The position numbers were made by a program, and so were the translations under genes. DNA of 64,000 nucleotides from Dromaius novaehollandiae (Eukaryota; Chordata; Aves; Casuariiformes; Dromaiidae): the NCBI RefSeq assembly GCF_036370855.1, contig NC_088101.1, positions 37,842,585 through 37,906,584 on the forward strand, read 5' to 3'. The notes under the pieces are model-generated. The model was not told the origin of the DNA and ran no database searches. It was given only the letters and a program-made list of their open reading frames with translations. Positions within the stretch are counted from its first letter, which is position 1, and each line of letters opens with the position of its first letter. Below, in pieces: positions 27,501 through 42,500 of the stretch.

Positions 27501-30500
27501 AACAAGACTGACTCAAAGCTGTCTCTTGTTTCCTGTGTAATGGTTTGAATCACTGAGTTGTCTAGTTCAAACTAAATATTGGAAGAATGAATAAACAATA
27601 GATGGCATAACTATGAACTGATACTTCCTTTCACTCTTATTACAGTTAAATATGGTTTTTTTTCCACTGTTAATGATCAGTAAATACAAGACAGTACACA
27701 CATATGCCTTTTAAAATAGAAATGCGATATTTCTCAAGGGATTCCACTCCAGTTAAACAACTAAGGCTCAAAACAGTATATAAATATCTTTTGGATAGAG
27801 CTAGTTGTTATTCTTTTGAGAGAAACTGAATTTAAAGGTGCCTGATAGGTGGATCCTTATTTTGAAATAAAACGTGAATGTGAGAAGTTTGGTTATGAGC
27901 TCTTGATATCCCGAAGTTGTAAATTGTTGGAAGATAAAGAACATACTGGATAAATACTACGTGTTTGCCTCCTTATTTTTCCCCCTGTGTTGGTCCAATT
28001 TGTGGTCACTTGAGGTGAGTATGGGATTTGGTTGGTGTTTTTGATTTTTTTTTTATTTTTTTTTAAGGGTGAGACTTTTCCATGAACATGTATCAGGAGC
28101 TGCCACTTTTTAGAAGACAGAGGATTCCACCCTCAGGGTGGAGTAAGAAGAGTCAGCACAAGAGTAGGTTTTGACCCTGGGCAGCTCATAGGGAGATTGC
28201 AAAGGATACTTGTGTGTACCCACCACTATTTCATATTCCTGAAAGCAGAGCCTCACTATTCTTGAATTTAGACTCAGAGGAGAGCAGAATTCAGGCTGTC
28301 ATTTGTAGCAACTTTGCAACAGGCTTATGAAGAAGAAAGAGAGAGAAACTGGGAAAACAGAGAACTAGAGTTCCTTAAAGACTTTCAAGGGATGGTCTTT
28401 ATATAGTGTCTATCCAGGGAAAGTCCAAAGTTTGATAGGGAAGGGTGCCCCACGTGAGTATTGTGTCTCAGCCTGGGGATGTTGCCTCTTAGAAGGGGTT
28501 GCAGATCATCTCCTGGCTGAAATGCATCATGAAGACTTTCATAAAGACAGGATCTCTTACATCTACTACCACATGAACAGTGCGTTATTCAAATACCCTT
28601 ATCATTAGGAAGACTTGTGCTGGAATCCAGAAGAGCCACCTCCACTTGCACCCTGAGAAACTTGCTATTCAGCAGCCTGATTATGCAGTTTTCACCGAGG
28701 TGGAGCTGTCTCTTATTAGTGTTGTGCACGCTCTGTTTTGGCTGAGAACAAGGTAACTCCTACTGTACCCTGAAGTTTTGGTTTATGAGATATATTTTGG
28801 AAGGTAATGGGTAGCCATTGTTTTTGGTGCAACAGAGGAGGAAAATAGATATCCTCACCACTCAGCAACTAGTCTCTGCAGGCAGTGTGCTAAGGCCTTC
28901 TTTTCTGTATTTTACGGAAGAGCTATTCCTTGCACCCTTCCAGACAGAGATTACAAAACAAGAACCAAATTTCTTTCATCTGTAGAAACAGTTTGTTGGA
29001 ATATAAAGGGTTACTGGTAATTGTTACTGAAGAATGTCTGCGGATTTACTCCAGGGAGCGTTTTGTGTGCCTGAGAAAAAAACAGTGATTTCTCTTTCCT
29101 TCCCACCAAGATATTCTTAGTTACTAGTCACTATTCTTTTACAAGTTTGCCATCAAGAAGATGAGCAGGCTGGAAATCTTGTTGACAATGGAAATAAAGC
29201 CCTTCCTAATCCCATCCCTGACCCAGCAGGATCAGGCTGTGTCTTTCTTTTAAAGAAGCTGACTGAAAAAAAATCCTAATCCAAATCCAGAACCCAATTT
29301 GATGTCTGAGTTGGTCAGACACCTATTTCTTGGCCAGTTCTCTTAGTATATTGTATTGCTTGACCTCTCAGATTCTGGTCCAGGTGGGCTTTTGGTCTGA
29401 CCCAATATGGATGTCATTAATAAGGACTGTTGTAATTTTTGTAATAAATCAGTGTAACAGCCGGTCAGATCACTTGAGCTATAGTGCTTTTTTTCCTGAA
29501 GCAGTAAATGTCCATTATGTAAGGCTGTAATCTGCATTTATGAAGCCACGTAGCTGATTGTATAATGTGTGCCAACTCTCAAAGTCTTTGGAATTTTCTG
29601 CTACTTCATTTAAAAATGTTGTTCTACTGGCACTCCAGTGCATATCAAAGAAGTAAGGTATAACAGTTAATATAAGAATCACTAATAAGTTCTGTAACAG
29701 AAATGGGTATTCACTAAAGATTTGGAAAGAATCTGAGGACTGAGTAGAAAATGTCATTCTAGCTTAACAAAGGGAAGAATCTGGAATATTGCAAGTGGGC
29801 CTTTGTTGAACTTGTGCACTAGACTTCCTGAATCAGCAGCAGTTACTTAGGCCCCTGTTTTTGCTTAATTCATCTTGAATTCAATGGGAGCTTGGATTTA
29901 ATAACTCTTTGACTTTAGTGTTTTGGAGAGCCGTCTTAGTTTTAAATTCTTACTTCAAAAATGAGCTTTATTTCTGTTACAATTCATACTTTAGGTGTAA
30001 TAACAGTAAGCAAAGAAATGTTCTAGATGAACAATATGAAAGATTTTCCCTGAGATAGAAGATACTCTGTGTATTGCTGTGCCCTACCAGTGTTGTATCC
30101 TGTACTGCAAAGGCTACTGAGCAATATTTCCTTTTTTAAATAAAGCTTTCTTTTGGAGTTTGGCTCAATAATGGACATTTGGGAAGACTAAGACAAATAG
30201 ATATCTTGGGCCCCATAAGAAAGGACTACTTATGGTAACAGAGTGTTGATTTTCCCTTTCCACCAAGCTAATCATCCCTGTTAGGGCCTAATTAGTTAAG
30301 ACAGTGACTAACTTTTTTTCTGTTTGTGAATAAAGTTGCTTCTGTAAAGGATCAGGGACGTGTTTTCTTCTAAGAAAATACACCGTGAAATGTTACATTT
30401 AGCTCCACCCAAAGAAAGACATTCATTTCTGTCAGTAGCTATAAAAAGTGTTAGGGTCATTCTGTGGAGGATGCCAGTTTGTCATCTTGAATCATGTCTT

Positions 30501-30865
30501 TTTAGCTTGGATTACTAACTAGCTCCATTACCTTCTTTGTCCTGTAGATGTTTCACTGTTCACTTTTTTTTCTGGAAGAGCAGTGTGCTACTGAACTAAA
30601 ACATGGCATTTCATAAAATGTTTGTTATTACATGAATTTTCTCAGTAGTAGAGGATGTGATAGATGATTCTTGGTGATTCTGTCTTTTGATTATTTTATG
30701 GAAATATGTCAATTTTCAGCTTCAAATCAACTGTGTAAATGGACATTAAAGAAGACATTGGTACTTAGTGTCATTGTGGGTCTTCAGGATAAGAAAACAT
30801 TGGAAATAAGTTTTTTGTAATTTTTAAAGAAGTTGTCTGCTAGATTGTATTGGAAGGTTTGTTCC

Positions 30866-30889
30866 TTTTTTTTTTTTTTTTTTTTTTTT
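30866..30889. repeat. T24 homopolymer
   Basis: Twenty-four T on the plus (sense) strand of ARHGAP10 intron 1. Confidence 0.93.
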
Positions 30890-32758
30890 GTCTTTTTAAT
30901 GACAAACTTTGGAAATGCAGTATTGAATTTTATAGAATCTGAATCCATCTTAAGGAGTTTAAAGAAGGATGCATCTGCCCTACAGTCTGTAGAGTGAAAA
31001 CACCTGCTTGTAACTGAATAAAGAAAAATGAATCCACTGCTAAGGCTGCAGGAGTATTCCGCTCCTAAAATTGGCATGTTTGTTAACTGTGTGTTGCAAA
31101 TATTTGCGTGCTGCAAGTTTTAATAAGCAGAGCTCATGACACTGAAAGCAGTTCAGAAGTCTGTTTAAAATCAACAGGGCTTCATAGTCTTTAGTGAGGC
31201 AGAACTTCTCTATGTGAGATGTACTGATTTTTTTTATATGGGGTCAGAGAGGGGAGAGGATCTTCCCAGAGTGTTTTGTTCTTTTCTTTTGATTTACAGT
31301 AAAATGAATAGTGTTCAGGCTAGGTGCTGTGCTGTCACTTCAAAGGGGAATGACTGGAAACATGTTTTGGAATGGCAGAGAAGAGCTGTGTGCCGGTACC
31401 TCTCCCCCAAATGCTTGGCTGTTTTTTAATATTCCATAATTAATAGATGAGTTCAGTCAGACTTTTTGCTCTTTTGTTTTACGATGCCAACTTTAATCAT
31501 AATGTTGTGATAGGATGGGTTGTGTTTTTTCAAGGGAATTTTTGACTTGCTTATGTTTGATGGGGTTTCCTTTGGGCCTGAAGTTTAGAGATACTCTCTA
31601 ATGCTACTTTTTTGAATTTCCAAGCCATACTGACTGTACTATGACAATTGGTGTAGAGATGTCATGACGCACTGTGCTTTGACCATCTTTTAAATGTCTT
31701 TATGTTTTTGAGATGGGGGATTAGGAGACTATGAGCATTTGAATGCTTTTCTGGAATATCTGGTGAGTGTAAAATATATGCTCAGATGCGTTTGAGCACA
31801 TATTGGGAGAATAGTTTAAGAAACTACTGTTCATAGCATTTGTCTTATTTCTTTTCTGCTGGTTGCTACCACCCACGGTAGTCAACAGTTTTAATCAGCG
31901 CCCAAAATCTATCTTGTTGCTAAGTCAAACCTATTTTCTTTGATGATTTAAACTAAGCCACCTGATTTTACAAAGAAATGGTTGAGATAGGCACACATGC
32001 TCCATCCCGCCAGCTCCTATGGAGGTTGTACCCTGTGGATGTAACTTTGGTGGAAGAGAGGGCAGCTACAGTGGGTGCAATGTCCTGTGTTATATGCCTA
32101 GGATGCTGATGTATACCTGGTATCCAAAATCCATGTTCAGGTATCTTGGTGGGAAAGAAGATACTGGAATTGAGATACTTAAAGGGAAAGCTGTGGCTTG
32201 GTTTATGCTATTCTCAAGTTCTTTCTCTAAACAAACATTTTCGGAGGTTTCTGACAGAGAGACTGTATGTTTTTTTTTTACTTTTTCCATACCTGCTTGT
32301 ACACATTGACTGAGGTACCTGTTCTTGTATGAGTGCCTTTCATTTGTTCTGTTCTGTCAGTTTTTATTTCCTCTCCTTGCTCTTTCCTTTTCTGTGTTTC
32401 CTCATCTTTCAGGATAAAAATAGAAAAAATTCAGGCCTTTAGAAGCTGTGTGACTATGGCAGGACAAGGCCAAATCAGTAGTTCTTGTAAACTGTTCACG
32501 TTGGGATTCTCTTCTGTGGGAAAGAAGCAGTGGGAGGAAAAGTCTAATCTAAAGAGAGGTGGAAAATCATAGTGTTACTAAGCTGGTGTGGTTTTACTGC
32601 TGCCCACACCTTTGAAGAACTGTGCTGCTGTTGCTGGTTGTCGCCTGTTTAGTTTAGAGGACTGGCCAGGTGGGAGTTATCAGCTGATCAGGTAGGTCTG
32701 AGAGAAGCCTTTGACTCTCTCAGTAGATCTGTTTTCCCTACCCCTCCCACTTCCCCTG

Positions 32759-32800
32759 CCTTTCTTTTCTTTTTTTTTTTCTTTCTTTTTTTTTTTTTTT
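32759..32800. repeat. T-rich pyrimidine tract
   Basis: Forty-two bases of T interrupted only by a few C. Confidence 0.92.
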
Positions 32801-35261
32801 AAAAGCAGAACCTAACCCTACAAAATAGTTTCCTCTAGTTCTCTCTAGCCTTTGTATATATTGCTGGCTAGCTGGGACTTTGTCCTTGAAGGGAAAAAAT
32901 GTTTTTTTTAACTTGGCAAAGAAAATTGAGTATCCAGGACAAAACTGAGTGGGACTGTGTCTCAGAGTTGAGTCCTGGGGGTCTAGTGCATATGCTGTCC
33001 AGGAGAACATCCTCAGTCACTCTGTTGCTGATAAGTGTTTTTTAGTTTTAAAATGTGTCTGTTTTCTCCTTTAGGCTGATGTATACAGGAAAAGTGAGGA
33101 ATGAATTTGTGGTAAAGAAGTTTGTGTTGGATTTGTAGCATTTCAGCCTTAGAGAATTAGACTATAATTTTGAATATCAAAAGTTGGGCTCTGTCCAAGT
33201 TCTCATCTTTCTAAGCAGAGGCAGAGAGCTTTACTTTTGTTTGTCTTAACCTGTAATTATGTCAGTCATCAGAAACTGAGTTGTGTGCTTTAGAAAAATT
33301 AATAGAAGTTGAATGTAGGTATGATAGAACAGAAAAAATCTTTTAAAAGTTGGTATGGACACTTGTAGCAGACTAAAATGAAAATATGATTTCTTAGAAA
33401 AGGTTTCTTTAGAAAATAAAAATACCAGCTTGCAGACAGGTGCAGGGAGCATGATGCCAGATCACTAAAGGACTTGAAAGAAACTTTTCAAAATACCATT
33501 TTGGCAGTGCGTCACTGTTCTTAGAAGTCTGTCATGTGGCTGAGTTTGTAACTTCTGTAACAGACTGTGTGAACATTGTGCAGTGTCAGCCTTTGAAACA
33601 TATCAGTCCTTTGAAAACAGAACAGTCTAATTTACATTGGTAATCCTTTTTTCATGTTAAAATGTCAGGTTAAATGCTCTCTATGTAGAAAAAACCCTGA
33701 TCCTATTGACAAGCGCAGTTATAAGCTGAATAACTGTTTCTCTAGCTTTGTCGGTTCACCATGTCTGGATGCTTTTTTTGGACTGAATCTGACTTTCTTC
33801 CAGGATAATTCTTCTGCTCATAAACATTCTTGCTCTGTGGTAATATTACTGTACTTTTATTGTACGTATCACATCTCTTCTCCTTTATATTTTCAGTTGT
33901 TTTAAAATGCACACTTTTAAAGTCCTGTTGTGCCTCCGACTGGCTCTTACGGTATTCCAGCAAATCCAGTGCTTTTGCCAAAAGAAATAAAACTACCTAG
34001 ATGTATTGCATCCTTTGTAGTTTCTTTTACTTCTATTAACAGTAGCGCATGCTAAAAAGAATCCCAAACCCTCCTCTGTCCCATGGCCAACAATTTTTAT
34101 GGAACATGCATGTGTGCGTCTACCTGCATCAGACGTGCCTGTCAGCTGAGACTCTGTAGGGAGGCACCCAGGTGCCTAGCTCATCAGCTGTATGAATTTC
34201 CTTTTGGCACCTGTTTCTTTCCTCTTACAGCAGTCTTTAGCTATGTTTTCTGGAGGAATGAGGCTAAGCCCAGATTCAGCTCAAGTTTCTGTGTAATGTA
34301 ATGAACTAAGAAAACATCTGTGTTACTCCCCTGAGTCTTACGCGTAGGATTGCGGCCCTCTGTTCAGATGAACTTTGCTGAGGGCCTACAGTAAAACCAA
34401 AGGAGATTGGGACCTAGGTAAGCCAGGAGGCCACTGTTTCAGGTAAGCAGAAATGTTTTCTCTGACTTCGGAAGACTCATCTGTTCCCTGCAGAGCCCAG
34501 CCGCTTGGGGACTGATGGCTGTATTTCTAGGTTATGCTCAAGGAGTCTGACCTGTAGCTGAAAATCAGTTCTAAATGTCTGTGTTTAAGAAGTAGGACTC
34601 CTTTAAGCTACTGTCTTAGTTGCAAACAGAAGTTTAAAAATGTAGTTTTGAGACCAGTCAGAAGTGATACTTTGTGTTTACTTCTCTGGAAATTCTATCT
34701 TCCTTCTTTCTTATCTCTATTAACCACTTTTACATGTCAGTAATTGGAATGTGACTGAAGTATGAATTCCTCCTCTTTTTCAGTTACAAAAATACTTTAT
34801 GTTTTCGTTCAAGATAATTTGTATCATATATAGGGCTTTTTTTTAATCACTACTATACATTGTTGCCAGTCCTAAGGCTCTTTCAGTAGTGGAAACATTT
34901 TGTTATGTCTGCAAGATAAATTAAATTAGGGGGTGAACTTTCCATCTCTCATACAAATAGATTTTTATCTGGAGGCAAGCACTATATATGCTATGTTGCT
35001 ACTCCACGTCTTGCCTATATAGGTCACTATTTATTTCTCTTGCAACTGATTTGACTCCTTCACTATATAATTTGAAAAAAAAGAGCATATAGTAATATAG
35101 CTTTGTATTTTCATAGTGCCAACCAGATGCTAGGTGGCAAACAAGCAAATTAAATGAAAGAAATGATCAAGCTTCTTCCCTTAAAGGCCAAAGTTGTTTT
35201 GGCTTTTCTTGCAATTGGATAATTTTATGATATGGACAAAAAAGCAAGCTGGATCTAGAGA

Positions 35262-35325
35262 AGTGACTTGGGCAAACCCTTTATCTTTTTATCACTGTCT
35301 TTCCAAAGCTGTTTAAGCTCATGCC
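35262..35325 (+). mobile_element. Probable MIR-like SINE relic (sense)
   Basis: GAAGTGACTTGGGCAAACCC, followed by a T-rich segment ending CACTGTCTTTCC, parallels the conserved MIR segment 'gtgacttgggcaagtcacttaacctctctgtgcctcagtttcc'. Ancient and diverged; by-eye match only. Confidence 0.4.
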
Positions 35326-37113
35326 TGAAATTTGGTGAGGCTTGTTTATGAAGTATTTCACAAATGCTGAAGTGTCTTAGGGAAGTGTTGAACATCCATC
35401 CTGTTTGCTTTAAGCAAGACTGCACTCACCACTCATTTGAATCAAAAGGTAGTTATAAACTTTTTTTTTTTAATCCTCTTCAAGTAAATTAGCTTAAAAT
35501 AGAATCTGATAGGAGAATGTGTCGTATTCTTCTGCAGTAATGCTTTAGACACCTCAGTGTGGAGGGTATGGCAGTATGAACTCAGAAAGCAGCTGTCCTG
35601 CTCTTGCTATGCATATTATTCAAGTGGAAGTTTAAGTCAGCAGTTTAGCTTTTCTAAGGTTTATAGTGTACAGTCATTCAGTTTTTTACAGGAAGTATTA
35701 ATTTGTGAAGAAAAACTGGGGCATGCCAATTTTGTTATAATGCTATACGGACAAATTAAAACTCATTTTGTATTTGTAAAGTTACTGCAAAATCTGCTTC
35801 ATTTAGAAATCTTTTTCCTCATGGTACTTTTTGTTTGTAAATTTTTAAAGTATTGTGTTTACAGGAGAGAGAGTCTTCATACCTTATTGAGAAGTAAGTT
35901 GATATTATTAACGTCAATGCATTTGAAAATAAAATTAGAAATTAAGATGTCAGTCAAGATAAGTAGCAGTCTTGTTTTGGCTGGAGCAAGCAACTGGATT
36001 ACATTAGCTTTTTTGTTTTGTTCTTTCAACTTTTGCCTGGTACGTAGTAGAATTTCTCTAAATGGAAATTGATGGTGCTTTTAAAGAAATTTATAAGAGA
36101 AACAAACAGGCAAAACCCCTTCTGCTATATAGTAAGATAAACAAACAAACGAGCAAACCTCAAACCCTAATGCCCCAATAGCATCAAGCAAAACGCAAAC
36201 AATTCTGTCAGGATTTAATTTCAATCCTTATATAGCTGATGCTTTTGTATAAACTTTCTGGGTTCAGTTCCTGTTGTAATAGCTATAACTAGCTTGCATT
36301 TAGGATATTGAAGACTTGTGAGCACACAGAAAAGGACTGTATGCTTCCGATGTCTCAGATTTGAAAGTAAATTGTTTTTAAGAGAATTTGTCTTTAAGTC
36401 CAAGCAGAATTACCTTTGGAGTAAGGAAACCATTCTGCATCATGGAAACTTTTTTTGAGGCCTTCTCTTTCAATTCCTCTTTTAAATATAGAAAATTCCT
36501 ACATTTTAATAATGATTAGGAGCTGATCTTGTGTGTCATGAGAACATTATCGAATAGCCTTATTGGAACATTGCTTTCTGGATGCTATTATTAGTGTAGT
36601 AGCTGAGAGAGATATGAGCAGCTGCTGAGTTTCAGTCTGAGTGCTCAGATGGGTGGGCCGGGATGGCATTCCCAAAGGGACAAGCAGAGGCGCTTGGGGA
36701 AGCCAGGAAGGAATTTTGCTTGGAAATAGTTGAGAGTAGCTCAGTGGCTTGTGCATGTGTAATCTTTTCTCTTTTCTAGAGCTCTTCCTTCTGAGAAGGC
36801 TTAGTACTGACATTTTAGATTATTCTTGCCATGTCTGTCAGAGATTGCTGCCTCACTCACCCAATTTGATGTCTTTAGCTGCCTATTGTGGTGAAAATAT
36901 ATTTGAATGTGCTGGTTTGGATAATAGGTAATAGCAGGAAAGGTGCAATAGCAGGAATTTTAGTACATGCTAGCATGAGGGTCCCAAAGAGAGTTTGGGT
37001 TACAGCTACTAGGACAGAATAAAGGCTGAATCAGTTTCGCTTTGTGAAGTACTTACCTCTAGTCTCTTGCTAGGTTTTGGAAGAGTTGTCCCTTTCCCTT
37101 CCCTCTTCCCCCG

Positions 37114-37139
37114 TTTTTTTTTTTTTTTTTTTTTTTTTT
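37114..37139. repeat. T26 homopolymer
   Basis: Twenty-six T on the plus strand, preceded by a CCCTTCCC-type pyrimidine stretch. Confidence 0.93.
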
Positions 37140-38639
37140 CTTTTGCTTCCCTGCACCTGCCAGTGCTATTTCCTATTCAGTAGTAATTTACTCTAAAAAG
37201 AGCAAGACTGGAATGAGTGCTGTCCATTGGTGCCACTGCCACAAGCCACTTGTGTTACAGAGGAGAAGCGCTCTTCTGGTAAGTTACTGACAAAACCAAT
37301 AGACATGCGGCTCCCCTGCTCACCCCACCTCTGAGTAAATTGCCTTCTCTCGTTGCTGCATCTCTCCTTCACAAAATCTCCAATATTGCCAATACCAGTT
37401 CAGTTTTCCTTTTTCCTCCATATTCTTTGTTTGCTTTAACCTGTTGCTTTTCCCTTCTGGCAGTCACTTCACAAATTGTATTTTGATGTCATGTGGACTA
37501 TTGCCCTTTTCTGGATCGGAGCCCTCAGGAACATTTTTGCGATATTTGCAGTATTAGAGAGTAGGTAATTCCTTGGTGTCAGTAAACAGCCTAACTAATG
37601 TTTGCTTGTTTCCTTAGCTAAGTTGTGATGATATTTGTCTGTGAGGCAGTTAAGTGTTTTGGGGATCCTTTATACCACAGAAGTAAGATGTATAGTTATC
37701 ATTCTAGATGGATATGGAATGTGATGGGGAGTATTGAGAGTTACTGCCTTTATATATGCACCCTCTGTGGTGCCAAAGTAAGATGTGGCATATCTATCTG
37801 GTAATGACTAATCCTTCTGCATATTGTTAACAGTGTGAAATAATTAAGGAAATTCCCTTTTACCTGAATTCTTCATTTGACCTATAATAGTTCAATGAAC
37901 TGTTTGGTGTGGGATAGCTTTGGTATGTAATTCCCTTATTTACATTTACCACTAGAAAAATCAGTTGGAAGGAACTATGAGCAGGAAATATCATCAGAAA
38001 AATTACAGGTGAGATAGCTTACTTAGGATCAACCCAATTCCAACCCGTTTTAAATCCTTGATAATGGCCTTTCAGTGTTCTATTTGTAGCATTGTTTCTT
38101 CTGTCATGCAAACTATGTACAATCTAAAATGCGTAAGTAGGAGATTTATCTTAAACAAACAAACCACTTAACCTACATATGACTTAAAAAAAAATCTGAA
38201 ATGCATAAAGTATTTTAGATGTTAGTCTTTCAACATCCTGCGTGGAAGGTTGGCTGCTAGTTCTGTTTATGGATGGCTGCAGTGAGAGACCAAGTGATTA
38301 GACAAGCTTGCACATCGAGTCTTTATTGGAGTTGGAGTTAGTAATTAGGAGGCTCTGACATTTAACCTTATTATCAATGCATTAGAATATCCCTTTTGTA
38401 AGATAAATTGCAGAAGTTGGCATTGTATTGTGAATTTTATGACCATTTCAGATTATGCCTCTACCAACTGAATTCTCTAAGCAGTAATCAGAATTGTTTT
38501 GGGGTAGGGGCTTGCGTGTTAAAAGGTGTGCTGAATTTTAAATGCCTGGTTTTAGCACACAAGCACGTTAAATATTCTAGCAAGGTGCTGATCGCATCTG
38601 TTTCATTCGTTGTACTTTCTGAAATACCAACGGAAAACC

Positions 38640-39260
38640 TGAGATTGTACTTATCTTGATGGCTCTGCCAGACCCAGTAATATGGGTCTTCTGCTGGCTT
38701 GAAATGTATCCTAAACCCAGTGGTCAATTCCAGAACTATATCCAGTCGGACAATAATTTACAGACTCTGTGCTGATCTTAGCACATGGGCTTTGGCTTAT
38801 CCAAACCTTCCCTCGTGCCTAACAGTTCATGCCAGCCGCAGCCATAGGCTGCTGTCACACCCTGTACATGTGCTAACATTGTTACTGGCACTGGCTGTGC
38901 TTCCCTGAATTAAACCTGCCTCCATGCTCCTACTCACCTTGGTCTGTCAGAGATGCAGATGTAGCCAGCTGCGTGCTTCCCAATTCACTGCCACTTCTGG
39001 CTCACTTTTCTTTTTGCCCTAACTTGGTGACTCTACCAACTCAGTCTCTATCCTAGCAGGTGGTTGCTGCTGAGACCTAAATTTAGCTCTAAATCGTTGC
39101 TTCTGGACCCAATTTTAATCCTAATTTGGTGACTGCAGCCCTTAGCCGATACAAGCCAAAGAAGGAAACTTTCCCTGACAGTGCTAACGTCACTCATTGT
39201 TTGGCAAACCGTTGTTGAGCTCAGCAGTGAGTATTCCTGCTGGTTGCTACCCAGCTCTAA
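38640..39260. other. Higher-GC block of unknown origin in ARHGAP10 intron 1
   Basis: About 600 bases are visibly richer in GC and in CC/GG dinucleotides than the surrounding intron, with recurring CCCAATTTTAATCC / CTAATTTGGTGACT-like phrases. A related phrase (ATCCTAATCCAAATCCAG, then CCCAATTTGATG) occurs near 29275-29305. It may be an old, unclassified interspersed repeat. No coding potential was recognised. Confidence 0.35.
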
Positions 39261-39511
39261 ACTGGATTCTTGGATCCTTCTTTCTCTGTCTTGACAGTGG
39301 TAACTAGTAACAAAAGAGAATTATCTGAAAAGCCCACAAGTGAACCCTAATGTAAGTCTTGTCCTGACGTGAAACAGGCGGCTCTTATTGAACTGAAACG
39401 TAAATCTTACTTGCTTAGTTCCAGTGTTGTTTTACATTGCCTAATTAATTATGGACAAGTGTCTTAAATTAGGGTAGACTGAACCTTAGTAAAGCAGATT
39501 ATAAACTGTGT

Positions 39512-39543
39512 AAAAAAAAAAACAAAAAAAAACAAAAAAAAAA
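39512..39543. repeat. A-rich (A)nC tract
   Basis: Runs of A split by two single C residues. Confidence 0.92.
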
Positions 39544-42500
39544 CTGTGGCCTTTGTTTATGCCAATGGGAAAAAGGATGACTAAATGAGAATCAGAAGTG
39601 AGTTGGAACGTTTCATGGGCAAAGTCAGCAAGCCAGCTTAATTCCAAACTGCCAATGGGCACATTGTTTGCAGTCTTTAAGGTAATTAGGTATTAACAAT
39701 ATCACTTGCTTTATATAGAATTTTCTTAATCTATATCACTAGTAAGGAGAAAAGAGCAGTTCAGCTCAGAGATGGCTTCAACCCAAGAACACAGGAGGAT
39801 TGTTTATGCAGAGGTTCCCATTTGCAGATGCCTCCACTGGAATTTGGTCCGTGAATTGAGATAGACAACTAGAGATCTTTTTTTCCTAGTAGTTGGCCCA
39901 CCTCCTACTAGCTTTCTATGACAAACTGAACATTTGAGTGTTTTTCCTTTCCTTTATAGGTGGTTGTATGTGAATAAGTAGTCTCATGCTGATTGTACTT
40001 TGTTTAAAACTGTAAATACAAAAGTAGTAGCTAATCATTATTTTATATTTTTTTGTTACTGAGAGAAACTGGTTTCTTTGGGGCAAAATTTCTTCATTTA
40101 CCAGACCATAATTAGGTAATCGATATCTGTTCTCTACTATCAATTCTATATAATCTATGCAACTCTGAATGTTGTTCAAAAATTGCCTTACTATCCCTGT
40201 CCAAAGTTCCCAAGCTGGTCTTTGGTATGTTTCACCATGTTTTGGTATAGGTTGCTTTGATGTAGGAATAGAAGGGATCAGCTTGTGATACTCAGGTTTG
40301 TTTTTAATTTGCTTCTGTTATTGCTCATTCTTTATCCTAATTGAATATGAGATCAGATCACTTGTTTTGAAAGACTGTGCTCTGCTGGAGAAAAACAGTA
40401 ATGTTATGCTGTGGATTTTGGCCACAGAAACAGAGAAGTCTTTACAAGGAATGAATCTGACCTTCTTATTTTTCTGTAGAGGTTTCTTTCTCTCCAGACT
40501 TGTGCCTCTTTGTGTCATCCCAGTGCATCTCCTCTTTCTTCTGCATCACCCCAGAGTTATTAGCAACACTTCTGTGAGTGTTCTGGTGGGTGTTAATGTA
40601 TATTAATACAAGTTATACTTCAAGGTCTGAGTATGCCTCCGAAGAAGTAAAGATGACTAAAGAAACTAATACTTATGATGTGTTCAGGGCCTCCATTTAT
40701 GTAGACACATATGTGTATTTTGAATCTAGCACGCGCTAGGTACAAAACTGTGATGGGCAAAGGTATCAACAAAAAACAAACAAACAAAAAAAGACTACAG
40801 GAAATTTTCAGAGAAAAGGCTAATGATGGTTTTCAGTACTATGGCTGGGGATAGATGTAATGTCTTTTTCAGCACAAACTATTTAGTCCTGAGCTGATAG
40901 TTTCTATATGGGCCAGAACCTGTCCATGAGAGACTTCATCCTGTGATGAAGGTTTCATTGCAAGGTGGCAGACATTGGAACTCCCTCTTTCTTCTCTACT
41001 TTTTACCTACCCCCTTTCCTCCCCCTCCAGGACTTTTGTCTGCAGTATAGTTCCATAAAATTAGTATCTTGAGTATGATAATGGTTTAATGACTTAAATC
41101 AATGATTTTCATGCTGTACACATTTGAAATTTAGTATTACCGTGGTATTGATAATGTCATCTGTCGTTAGGAGAAACCTCACAAACTGATTTTGCCATTA
41201 AGCCACAGATGTAGCTGTATCTTTCACAAACTGCAATACATCATTAATTCTTCCAGAACTGTACTTTTCAACGTTCATTCTCACGTGTCCTAAGAGACTG
41301 TTTGATTTGCAGGTCTGTTTTGCATCTTCTCATTAAAAGATGTAGCTGTCATTTGTATTTAAACAATTATTTGCATAATCTCTCCTTTCTGTGTAGACAT
41401 TTAACTAAAGCAAAGCAGCTGAAGTATATATTACAGCAGAATTTTTTTTATAAGTCTCTGAGAAAAGTGGAAATTATCCTTTCCTGTCTTGCAGGAGGCT
41501 GCAGCACGTATCCACCGTACTAGACTCTTACTTAGTCAGACATGCCAATATGCTACCCTTTGAGTCATTTTTCCTGTACTCTCAAGTTAGGCATCCATGC
41601 CTGAAATATTGCCTGAACATTTAAGCATTTTGAATGTGTATTTCTGCCTGAAAACTATGCTAATGTGAGTAATATTTGTATTGTAATCATATGAACTTCC
41701 GGTGGTATTTGTGTGTGCTTGTGTACTGTATCCTTCATCCATGACAGAAGATGAAGGGAAGAAGAATTTATTAACCAGAAAAACTTCTGTTTCGGTACAG
41801 ACATCTTCTTTGATAGGCTGTCCTTTTCTAAACAGGGTTATTCATTGAACGGCAAGATTTGAAGTTGAGGACAGAATAACCTGAAGCACTGTCTGTCAAA
41901 CTGATGTAGAAACCTGCACAATTGGTACAATTAAAAGCAGTATCATTTTTGCAGCTGTCATCATTTAGAAAGAAACTCTTGTATGTTTGATTGTAAACAA
42001 AACAGGCAGTAGTTTTTATACATCATGGGTCACTGAATTCCTGACAGTACTTCTAATGGCTTGCTAGCCCACAATTATGTAAAGTAATTTATGGAGAAAA
42101 CAGTCAGCAAAACTATGAGCCTTACTGAGCTGGGTGAGATTTGTTATTCACTGTTCTCCCTTAGGGCTTTAGCAAGTGCAGCATTTGTTGAATGATGTGA
42201 AAGACCTTGTCAAGCTGTCTGCAGTAATTAGTTCTGGCGTAGCTAATACCTGAAATTCAGGCCGAACAGTCATGTGGCCGAGTCATGGATTGTCAGCAGT
42301 GAGTATGTTTGTGTTGAGTTGACTATGTTGTTTTTGGGGGAGGGCCTCGCATAAAGAACATTTAGAAGAGTTTTGTAGATACTTTATCTATGCTGTGCTG
42401 AAATAACAGATTATGGTTCTTCTAAGCCAAATGGTTATTTATATGTTTAATTATAGTATAAAAGTATTCTTCATTTGAAAACAAGAGAATGCAGTGATGG

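Noticed and set aside
35557-36072. 171-codon plus-strand open frame in ARHGAP10 intron 1
   Set aside because: The translation is rich in F, L, S and K, as expected from random AT-rich DNA, with no recognised domain and no match to the expected ARHGAP10 BAR sequence.
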